From NCBI GenBank assembly GCA_947449575.1, contig CANFRV010000005.1, positions 1 through 64,000 on the forward strand: a stretch of DNA of 64,000 bases. The letters are read 5' to 3'. The translations under genes and the position numbers were made by a program. The notes beneath the pieces were generated by a model. The model saw only the letters and a list, made by a program, of their open reading frames with translations, did no database searches and had not been told where the DNA came from. How positions within the stretch are numbered: position 1 is the stretch's first letter; every line of letters begins with the position of its first letter. Origin of the DNA: Flavobacteriales bacterium (GTDB lineage Bacteria; Bacteroidota; Bacteroidia; Flavobacteriales_D; Crocinitomicaceae). Positions 52,375 to 59,157 of the stretch are shown piece after piece.

Positions 52375-52737
52375 ATGAAAATATTATTTTTTTCAGCCTT
52401 TATTTTTTGTTCCTCTTTATCTTATTCTCAATTTTTAGAAGATGGTAGTTATACTTTTACAGATGGAGGGTTATATTCTTTAGACCTAGAAGTGTGCGAA
52501 GGAGGTGAATCAATTTGCTTTTTTACTTTTAAGCATGATGAAAATGTAGTTGACAACCTTGAATCGGGTGAATGGTTTCGTGTTAACCTCAATGGTGTTG
52601 ATGAAAATTACGATGGACCTGATGGCTGGTATCAAATCTCCTCTGAAACTGAAAATTATGAATTTGAAGAATTAAAGAACAATAAATATAAATTAGTTCG
52701 AGGTGAATTTGAATATATTATGACCTTAAAAAAATAA
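52375..52737 (+). CDS. Small acidic secreted protein, unknown
   Basis: About 120 residues from ATG 52375, where a clear signal peptide (MKILFFSAFIFCSSLSYSQ) begins; the frame extends upstream to 52192, but that part is not signal-like. The mature protein is acidic and beta-rich with one cysteine pair (EVCEGGESICFF), GVDENYDGPDGWYQI and a C-terminal strand. No family recognised. Confidence 0.6.
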   Translation: MKILFFSAFIFCSSLSYSQFLEDGSYTFTDGGLYSLDLEVCEGGESICFFTFKHDENVVDNLESGEWFRVNLNGVDENYDGPDGWYQISSETENYEFEELKNNKYKLVRGEFEYIMTLKK

Positions 52738-52870
52738 ATGTTTTTTCAAGGTCTAGCAGTAAAAAATGTGATAAAGATAAGTGACTAAAAAGTATCCTCT
52801 AATACGCCCCTAGGATTTATATTATTAAATTCTTATATTTATAAAACATAAACGAGAGTAATATTGGATA

Positions 52871-53635
52871 ATGAAAGGGGCCGTTAAATATAGTAAGGGA
52901 ATTATCGCAGTACTTATACTTCTTCCTTTCTTCTCTTTGTCTCAAAAACCAAAAAAAAATCCGGAAGGAATTAGCCTAAATTTTAATCATTTTGTCGGAG
53001 ATAAGTTGTTGGTGTTAGATGATACAACGTATGTAAATGAGTTAAATCAAGCGTACATTGTTACAAAATTCAATTATTATATTGGCCAAATTTATTTACT
53101 GAAAGATAATGGGAAAGAATATAGTATTCCGAATCATTTTTTAATTTCAGAAGATAAGATAGAAACAAAAAAAATAGTGTTGGAAAAAATTCCCTCTGGC
53201 ACGTATACTTCCATTCGTTTTATTTTGGGAGTTGATAGTTTACACAATTGCAGTGGGGCTCAATCAGGGGCTTTGGATCCAATAAACGCCATGTTTTGGA
53301 CGTGGAATACAGGGTATATCTTTTTAAAGTTAGAAGGAAAATCTACTTTTTCATCCGCGATTGGAAATACATTAGAATATCATATTGGAGGCTACAAGAT
53401 GCCTAATAATTCGATTCGAACTATTACTTTACCATTCGAGAATCCTATCGTTATTGAAAAGAAACGAATGACCGAAATAAATCTTAAAGCGGATATTTCT
53501 GAAATATTAAAAGCGCCAACAACGATTGATTTCAAGACAACGCCAACGGTGAACACTTTATTGAATGCAAAAATGATCGCGGATAATTATTCAGATATTT
53601 TTACGATTATAGGTATTAATGGTATTAAATACTGA
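52871..53635 (+). CDS. MbnP-family protein (copper-binding type)
   Basis: 254 residues with a signal peptide 1-24 (LILLPFFSLSQ). The mature protein starts LNFNHFVGDKLLVLDD and carries the MbnP-type central block HNCSGAQSGALDPINAMFW followed by TWNTGYIFLKLEG. In the methanobactin-linked homologue, MbnP is a secreted copper protein in which the di-haem enzyme MbnH oxidises a Trp to kynurenine; several Trp candidates occur here (FWTW). A di-haem enzyme gene starts 3 bases downstream, which supports the assignment. No methanobactin peptide gene is visible. Confidence 0.8.
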   Translation: MKGAVKYSKGIIAVLILLPFFSLSQKPKKNPEGISLNFNHFVGDKLLVLDDTTYVNELNQAYIVTKFNYYIGQIYLLKDNGKEYSIPNHFLISEDKIETKKIVLEKIPSGTYTSIRFILGVDSLHNCSGAQSGALDPINAMFWTWNTGYIFLKLEGKSTFSSAIGNTLEYHIGGYKMPNNSIRTITLPFENPIVIEKKRMTEINLKADISEILKAPTTIDFKTTPTVNTLLNAKMIADNYSDIFTIIGINGIKY

Positions 53636-53638
53636 GAC

Positions 53639-54688
53639 ATGAAATCGAGATCCATTCTTTTATTTAGCCTGTTTATTGTGTGCTCAATTTTGCTAAGTGT
53701 TATGAATGATGAAAATCCTTATTTCAAGATTTCAAAAAAAGATGTAAAACTGATTATACCTAAAAATTTTCCTGCGCCATTTTATTCTTTTAAAAATAAT
53801 CAAATTACACCTGAAGGTTTTGTATTAGGAAGGGAATTATTTTATGAAAATCTACTGTCTCGGGATAATTCTGTCAGCTGTGGAAGTTGTCATCAAAGAA
53901 TCTCTGCTTTTGCTCATATAGATCACACCTTGAGCCATGGAATTTACGGTAGAATTGGAAACCGAAATATACCCTCTTTACAAAATCTAATTTGGAATAA
54001 TTCATTTATGTGGGATGGCGGTGTCACGAGCCTAGAAATGCAGCCGCTTGCTCCAATCAATAATCCTTTAGAAATGGATGAAACCATTGGAGGAATTATA
54101 GGAAAATTGGAAAATTCGGTTAAATATCGAAATTTGTTCAAAGATGCATTTGGAGACACACTAATAAATTCTGAAAGAATGCTAAAAGCGTTGACACAAT
54201 TTGTGGGGCTGATGATTTCGAATAATTCAAAATATGATAAATATATTGCGGGGAAAGCGGTTTTTACTCAGGAAGAAAAGCATGGTTTAGAACTATTTAG
54301 AACAAACTGTGCTAGCTGTCACACAGAACCATTGTTCACTAATAATAGTTTTCGAAATAATGGCTTAACTCCAGATTCCACGTTGCATGACATTGGGCGC
54401 GAAAAAATTACCACAAAAGCAAGTGATAAATATTTGTACAAGGTTCCGACTCTGCGTAATATTGAAATGACCTATCCGTACATGCATGATGGACGTTATC
54501 GAAAATTAAAAGACGTACTCAATTTTTATGGAACAGCTGAACAACATACTTCTTCAGCAGACCCGTTCGTAAAAAAAATAAGTTCACTTGATTTTACTGA
54601 AAAGACAGATCTTATTTTGTTCTTGCTAACCTTAACAGATAAGGAATTTCTATTTGATAGAAGGTTTGCCGACCCCAATACGAAATAG
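53639..54688 (+). CDS. Di-haem cytochrome c peroxidase/MauG-like enzyme (MbnH type)
   Basis: 349 residues; the N-terminal hydrophobic segment (6-22) is a signal peptide or anchor. Two haem c sites: SCGSCH near residue 80 and NCASCH near 225, the CcpA/MauG layout, with RNIPSLQNLIWNNSFMWDGG and VPTLRNIEMTYPYMHDGRY motifs typical of the superfamily. It is encoded 3 bases after the MbnP-like gene, so its likely job is oxidative modification of that partner rather than peroxide removal; a plain peroxidase cannot be excluded. Ends at the terminator 54705-54735. Confidence 0.85.
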   Translation: MKSRSILLFSLFIVCSILLSVMNDENPYFKISKKDVKLIIPKNFPAPFYSFKNNQITPEGFVLGRELFYENLLSRDNSVSCGSCHQRISAFAHIDHTLSHGIYGRIGNRNIPSLQNLIWNNSFMWDGGVTSLEMQPLAPINNPLEMDETIGGIIGKLENSVKYRNLFKDAFGDTLINSERMLKALTQFVGLMISNNSKYDKYIAGKAVFTQEEKHGLELFRTNCASCHTEPLFTNNSFRNNGLTPDSTLHDIGREKITTKASDKYLYKVPTLRNIEMTYPYMHDGRYRKLKDVLNFYGTAEQHTSSADPFVKKISSLDFTEKTDLILFLLTLTDKEFLFDRRFADPNTK

Positions 54689-54704
54689 AAATCTCAGACA
54701 AAAA

Positions 54705-54735
54705 AAATCCCGATTTGAAATTCAAATCGGGATTT
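54705..54735. terminator. Bidirectional terminator, perfect 13-bp stem
   Basis: AAATCCCGATTTG pairs with CAAATCGGGATTT around AAATT, with an A-run on the left serving as U-tract for the minus strand. Separates the convergent di-haem enzyme gene and rplY. Confidence 0.9.
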
Positions 54736-54754
54736 ATGTATTCTAAAATATAAC

Positions 54755-55363
54755 TTATTCTGCAGATTCAGTTTCTTCCTCTTCAACAACATCGTCGTCG
54801 TCTTCAGCTGGTTTAACAGCCCCACGAGCCATACGAACAGAAACAACTACAGAAGCATGAGGATCTAAAATCGTTACACCTTCAATATTAACTTGTCCAA
54901 CACGAATAGATTGACCAATTTTAAGATTCGTAATATCTAACGTAATTGCGTCTGGAATAACACCAGGTAAACCAATTACATTTAAATTACGGTATGATTG
55001 CATTAATTTACCACCACTCATAACACCACGAGCAGAACCCGTTAAACGAATTGGTAAAGAAACTCTAACTGGACGAGAATCTTCTAATTGAAGAAAATCA
55101 ACATGTTGGATATTTCCTTTCACAGGATGTTGTTGTAATTCACGAACAACAGCCATCGCTTTTTTACCATCGATATTTAATTCGAATTGAAATACTTCCG
55201 GAGAGTAGATTAATCTTTCGATATCAATATTTTTTACAGAAAAGTGAGTTTGTTCACCTGATCCATAAAGTACACAAGGAACCTGACCAGAATTTCTAGT
55301 CAATTTAGCATCCTTTTTCCCTACGTTCGCTCTTGGCGAACCGCTCAATTGTGCAATTTTCAT
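54755..55363 (-). CDS. rplY: 50S ribosomal protein L25, long Ctc type
   Basis: Binds 5S rRNA. 202 residues: an L25 domain (1-95; SGSPRANVGKKDAKLTRNSG, PCVLYGSGEQ, HVDFLQL) and a C-terminal Ctc domain (95-185), then an acidic tail (EDDDDVVEEEE). Thirteen bases after prs on the same strand, the usual partner order. Confidence 0.93.
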   Translation of the reverse strand: MKIAQLSGSPRANVGKKDAKLTRNSGQVPCVLYGSGEQTHFSVKNIDIERLIYSPEVFQFELNIDGKKAMAVVRELQQHPVKGNIQHVDFLQLEDSRPVRVSLPIRLTGSARGVMSGGKLMQSYRNLNVIGLPGVIPDAITLDITNLKIGQSIRVGQVNIEGVTILDPHASVVVSVRMARGAVKPAEDDDDVVEEEETESAE

Positions 55364-55376
55364 TTGTTTGTATATA

Positions 55377-56309
55377 TTAAATTATAAAATGTGAACTTAT
55401 TGATTCGTTATTGACCACGTTGTGAATTACATCCGCAAATAAATCCGCTACAGTCAATACTCTTATTTTGTCACTTTTTTTCCGCAATGGAATTGTATCC
55501 GTAACAATTAATTCGGTAATTTTTGATTTTTCAATTCTATCATAGGCTGGACCAGAAAGAACAGCATGCGTGCAAAAAGCTCGAACACTCAATGCCCCTT
55601 TTTCCATAAATAAATCAGCCGCTTGTGCTAGCGTTCCAGCAGTATCACACATGTCATCAATTAAAATAACATCTTTTCCAGAAACATCTCCAATCACAGT
55701 CATTTCTGCAATTTCGTTCGCTTTCTGACGTGATTTATGACAAATTGCTAAACCAACGTTCAATTTCTTCGCGTATGAATTAGCTCTTTTTGTTCCACCT
55801 GCATCTGGCGCAGCCATAATTAAATTGCCAGTGTTGAATTTTTTCATTTCTTCAAAGAAAATGGTAGAAGCAAATAGATGATCCACTGGAACTTCAAAGA
55901 AACCTTGTATTTGATCGGCATGTAAATCCATGGTCATAACGCGATCTACACCAGCTGCCATTAACATATTTGCCACCAATTTTGCCCCAATAGCAACCCT
56001 AGGTTTATCTTTTCTATCTTGACGTGCAAAACCAAAATACGGAATTACAGCAATTATTTTTCTTGCAGATGCTCTTTTAGCTGCATCAATCATTAACAGT
56101 AATTCAAATAAATTATCTGTAGGAGGCATGGTCGATTGTATGATTAATACATCATTTCCACGCACAGTTTCTTCATACGAAGGCTGAAATTCTCCATCAC
56201 TAAAGTCAGTCACAATAACGTTTCCAAGAGGAATTCCATAGCTTTCAGCAATTTTTTTTGCTAATACTGATGTGGCACGACCCGAAAATATTTTAACTCC
56301 TACTGGCAT
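55377..56309 (-). CDS. prs: Ribose-phosphate pyrophosphokinase
   Basis: Makes PRPP for nucleotides, histidine and tryptophan. 310 residues with FSDGEFQPSYEE, the flexible-loop YFGFARQDRKDKPR, catalytic MTMDLHADQIQGFF and the PRPP loop VILIDDMCDTAGTL. Full length; followed by rplY. Confidence 0.95.
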   Translation of the reverse strand: MPVGVKIFSGRATSVLAKKIAESYGIPLGNVIVTDFSDGEFQPSYEETVRGNDVLIIQSTMPPTDNLFELLLMIDAAKRASARKIIAVIPYFGFARQDRKDKPRVAIGAKLVANMLMAAGVDRVMTMDLHADQIQGFFEVPVDHLFASTIFFEEMKKFNTGNLIMAAPDAGGTKRANSYAKKLNVGLAICHKSRQKANEIAEMTVIGDVSGKDVILIDDMCDTAGTLAQAADLFMEKGALSVRAFCTHAVLSGPAYDRIEKSKITELIVTDTIPLRKKSDKIRVLTVADLFADVIHNVVNNESISSHFII

Positions 56310-56329
56310 TTTATATTACTTTGAGGGTG

Positions 56330-56337
56330 CAAAGATA
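56330..56337 (-). promoter_or_regulatory. -7 promoter box TATCTTTG of prs-rplY
   Basis: TATCTTTG on the minus strand, 20 bases before the prs ATG. Confidence 0.55.
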
Positions 56338-56693
56338 CTAATTTGAATTCAGTTTTACTACTTACTAAACAGATTTATTGCTTAAATTAATTTATGCTAG
56401 TTACATCTATTAAGTTAATTTTTTAATAAATTTATTGGCAAAGAGGTATGAAAAGAGTTAATTGAACTAAAATAATTAAAATTTAGTGCATTTTTTTACT
56501 TTTCGATCGATTTTTTGATACGTGCAATAACTAAAAAAATCCCCCCACCCACCTTTTTTTCTAAAAGCAGAAGGGGGCAGAAAAACTATTTTTTTCTGAA
56601 ATTTTCTTGGGAAAGAATTCTAAAAGGAAAGAAAAAGCATAATTGTCATAAATTTAGACTGATTCTTATACCATTAATATGAATGAAATTCAT

Positions 56694-56701
56694 TACGTTT
56701 G
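56694..56701 (+). promoter_or_regulatory. -7 promoter box TACGTTTG of the acidic hypothetical gene
   Basis: TACGTTTG, 52 bases before the ATG at 56754; GAATC/GATTC (56709-56726) could form a small leader stem. Confidence 0.45.
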
Positions 56702-56753
56702 TATTCGCGAATCATTTAAACGATTCCGGTTTAGTTTTGAAAATTGATAATTT

Positions 56754-57113
56754 ATGAAAATTCTTGCAGCAAATAACCTATTAGATGTAATCATCGAAAA
56801 AGTTGAAAAAAAAGGAATCTTAGCAAAAGGTTTGATAGATGATCTAAAAGCATTAAGAGAATTAGCTCTTAAAGAGCAAGATCCTTTAGTAGTAAAAGTA
56901 TTACGATTAACGTATGAATTTTTACAAGAAAGAGAAGCTTTTAATGTTCAAGGTCAATTTGAAGAAGATGATGAGGGAAGTGAATATCCAGTTGAAATCG
57001 AGGACAAAGAAAATTTAGTGTATTTATTAGATTTATTGAAAAAAGCAGATCACAAAATAAATCGTGAAGAAATTAAAGATTATCGTACTGCTCTAAAATT
57101 AGAATTGTATTAA
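56754..57113 (+). CDS. Acidic helical protein, unknown
   Basis: 119 residues, no signal or membrane segment, predicted cytoplasmic. Two helical regions (about 5-62: IIEKVEKKGILAKGLIDDLK, LALKEQDPLVVKVLRLTYE; and about 84-115: ENLVYLLDLLKKADHKIN) are joined by an acidic linker (FEEDDEGSEYPVEIED). A promoter and a strong terminator bound it as a single-gene unit, and codon use looks like its neighbours, so it is a real gene. I do not recognise a family. Confidence 0.75.
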   Translation: MKILAANNLLDVIIEKVEKKGILAKGLIDDLKALRELALKEQDPLVVKVLRLTYEFLQEREAFNVQGQFEEDDEGSEYPVEIEDKENLVYLLDLLKKADHKINREEIKDYRTALKLELY

Positions 57114-57134
57114 TACATCTTTTTACAATATTCC

Positions 57135-57167
57135 AAAGGAGTTATCACATCGATAACTCCTTTTTTT
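57135..57167 (+). terminator. Intrinsic terminator, perfect 12-bp stem
   Basis: AAAGGAGTTATC pairs with GATAACTCCTTT around ACATC and is followed by a U-run; ends the acidic hypothetical gene. Confidence 0.92.
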
Positions 57168-57344
57168 ATGCCCTTTTTTAAATCGCAAAAACTTGATTTA
57201 AAGCTGTTTATGAAATAATAAATAGAGAGTGTAAAAAATCAACAAACTAAGAGCCAACTTTTTAACGTGTATTTACGTCTTTACAGCGAGAAGTTAGATA
57301 AGTCACGATTATTTAACTTTTGATTTTTGTTTACTTGCAAAATT

Positions 57345-57420
57345 CCTGAAAAGAGTTCATTCTCTAAAAAAACAAATTTTTGGTTTAGTTTGTTTTAGAG
57401 CTCTTTTCAGGTTATTTTTT
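57345..57420 (+). terminator. Long imperfect hairpin with U-run
   Basis: CCTGAAAAGAG (57345-57355) pairs with CTCTTTTCAGG (57401-57411); inside it TCTAAAAAAACAAA pairs with TTTGTTTTAGA with a small bulge. A TTATTTTTTT run follows. It lies about 115 bases before the DUF2231 gene and more than 170 bases after the previous terminator, so it may end a small RNA or act as a leader attenuator. Confidence 0.55.
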
Positions 57421-57535
57421 TACTGATTTTTCTAGCTTAAACTTTTTCAGCTTATTTCATGTATCATTACTTTTCATGACTAGCATCATACCTTTCTAAT
57501 TATTCATTGAGCACCTTTGTTTAAAAATAATTAGT

Positions 57536-58054
57536 ATGAATCAGACACATTTACATCTTATGATGGTGCACCTACCGATTTTCGGATCAATGATAGGAGC
57601 CTTTGTATTAATCCAGGGAATTTGGTCAAAAAGTGACACGGTGAAAATGGCATCGTACTCTGTCTTTATCCTATCGTGCTTAGGAGCAATTATCGCTTAT
57701 TTAAGCGGCGAATCAGCAGAAAAATCAGTAGAAGATCTGCCAGGTGTGTTAGAATATACGATACATCGACACGAAGAATTTGCCACTTATGCGCTGGCAG
57801 TATTTGCTGTCTTGGGCCTTGCTTCTATTGTTGGATTTTTTCTCACGATGGGTAAATCTTCAATGGCAAGAATGTATTCTTACATGGTCTTATTGATCGC
57901 TCTGGTTAGTTTTGGAATAAGTTCAAGAACTGGGTATTTGGGAGGACAAATTAGACATACCGAATTACATGATGCCAAAATTAGTGGACCAAACATTTCA
58001 CCAAATGATGCACCTAGCTCTAACTCCGATGAACAGGAAGAAGAGGAAGATTAA
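57536..58054 (+). CDS. DUF2231-type membrane protein
   Basis: 172 residues with four membrane helices (about 10-28, 38-55, 80-102, 112-130). Family marks: the opening HLHLMMVHLPI, HRHEEFATYAL at the third helix and SRTGYLGGQIRHTE after the fourth; the conserved His residues may bind haem or metal. The tail is short and acidic (SDEQEEEED). Function of the family is unknown. Downstream lie a ppsA fragment, an SDR gene and a P-type ATPase gene. Confidence 0.8.
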   Translation: MNQTHLHLMMVHLPIFGSMIGAFVLIQGIWSKSDTVKMASYSVFILSCLGAIIAYLSGESAEKSVEDLPGVLEYTIHRHEEFATYALAVFAVLGLASIVGFFLTMGKSSMARMYSYMVLLIALVSFGISSRTGYLGGQIRHTELHDAKISGPNISPNDAPSSNSDEQEEEED

Positions 58055-58104
58055 TTTTAAAAGTGATTCTCCATTATAAAAGTGGAATTAGTAATAAGTG
58101 TAAA

Positions 58105-58221
58105 ATGAAAATAATTAAAAATTTCTCTGAAATTAGAATTCAAGACATTCCTTCAGTTGGTGGGAAAAATGCTTCTTTGGGAGAAATGTATTCTCAACTG
58201 CTAAAAAGTCTTGAAGTGTAA
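58105..58221 (+). pseudogene. ppsA: Truncated phosphoenolpyruvate synthase N-terminus
   Basis: ATG 58105 opens 38 codons ending in TAA 58219-58221. Residues 14-31 read DIPSVGGKNASLGEMYSQ, the strictly conserved N-terminal start of PEP synthase (pyruvate, water dikinase), where intact enzymes continue for about 800 residues with a GFA(I/V)T segment. Here the frame stops shortly after KSLEV, and the SDR gene begins 36 bases later. It is the stump of a deleted ppsA gene, not a functional enzyme. Confidence 0.75.
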
Positions 58222-58257
58222 GGCATAACCAGCAAAAAAAACTAAAAAAGAGGAATT

Positions 58258-59067
58258 ATGAAAAAAAATATTGAAGAATTATTTGATTTAGAAGGTAAAG
58301 TTGTAATCGTCACGGGCGGAGCAATGGGTATTGGAAAAGCAATAGCCATTCGATTAGCAGAAGCTGGAGCCTCGATTGTGATTGCCGATCTTGTTGCAGA
58401 AAAAGAAGCGGAAAGTACGTTACATGAAATTAGACATAAGGGCGGAGAGGTGACTTATTTACAAGTAGATTTAAGTAATTCGAAGAATCTGCAAAAGGTA
58501 ATTGATTCAACATTGAAAATCTACGGAGATATTCATATTTTAGTAAACAATGCTGGTATTTATCGCTATGTGTCAGTGCTTGAATTAACAGAAGAGCTGT
58601 GGGATAAAACATTAAATTTAAATCTTAAATCCGTTGCATTTCTTTCTCAACTTGCTGCCAATGCAATGATTGCTAAAAAACACGGAGGAAAAATAATTAA
58701 TATTTCATCCATCGACAGTTTAAAACCATCAGGGAATTTAGCTCAGTATGACTCTTCAAAAGGAGGTGTTCGAATGCTGACAAAAGCATTTGCTAAAGAA
58801 GTAGGGAAATTTGGAATTACAGTAAATGATATTGCGCCGGGAGGAGTTAATACGCCTGGAGTTCATAAAGTTTCTGGCAATAATGTATCGAAAGAAGAAC
58901 TCGAAGCTTCCGAAAAGCAAATCGACCAATTTATGAAATCTTTGCCATTAGCAAGAATGGGAGAACCCGAAGATATTGCAAATGCTGCTTTATTTTTAGC
59001 GAGCGACGCTTCCAATTACATGACAGGAAGCACAGTTGTAGTAGATGGAGGGTTATTGCTCATGTAA
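58258..59067 (+). CDS. Short-chain dehydrogenase/reductase
   Basis: 269-residue classical SDR: TGGAMGIGKAIA nucleotide loop, IADL acidic end favouring NAD, NNAGIY, catalytic Ser in INISSIDS, and YDSSKGG (Tyr-x3-Lys), ending in TGSTVVVDGG. Closest in style to glucose/alcohol-type SDRs; the substrate cannot be read. A GAGG site lies just before the ATG. Confidence 0.88.
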   Translation: MKKNIEELFDLEGKVVIVTGGAMGIGKAIAIRLAEAGASIVIADLVAEKEAESTLHEIRHKGGEVTYLQVDLSNSKNLQKVIDSTLKIYGDIHILVNNAGIYRYVSVLELTEELWDKTLNLNLKSVAFLSQLAANAMIAKKHGGKIINISSIDSLKPSGNLAQYDSSKGGVRMLTKAFAKEVGKFGITVNDIAPGGVNTPGVHKVSGNNVSKEELEASEKQIDQFMKSLPLARMGEPEDIANAALFLASDASNYMTGSTVVVDGGLLLM

Positions 59068-59157
59068 TACAGTTTAAAAATGTACTAAAGGGAAAGTAAC
59101 ATGCAAGTGCATTACAAGCAATTAGCCTAATGTAGAATAAACGATTGATGTGCTCAC

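Larger units (their letters stand above)
56310..56753. other. Divergent intergenic region, prs / acidic hypothetical
   Basis: Carries the prs -7 box (56330-56337) and the -7 box of the plus-strand gene (56694-56701). Between them lie a C-run (56541-56546, within CCCCCCACCCACC) facing GGGGG at 56573-56577, and a small A/T hairpin CAGAAAAA...TTTTTCTG (56578-56598). No gene is supported. Confidence 0.5.
57114..57535. other. Intergenic region with two hairpins
   Basis: Contains the terminator at 57135-57167 and a second, long hairpin at 57345-57420. A stretch of about 175 bases between the two has no gene I can support; a small RNA ending at the second hairpin is possible. Confidence 0.4.

Noticed and set aside
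56541-56577. Possible G-quadruplex or C/G hairpin (CCCCCCACCCACC facing GGGGG)
   Set aside because: Only three suitable G-runs on one strand and a long A/T-rich loop; nothing ties it to a gene.
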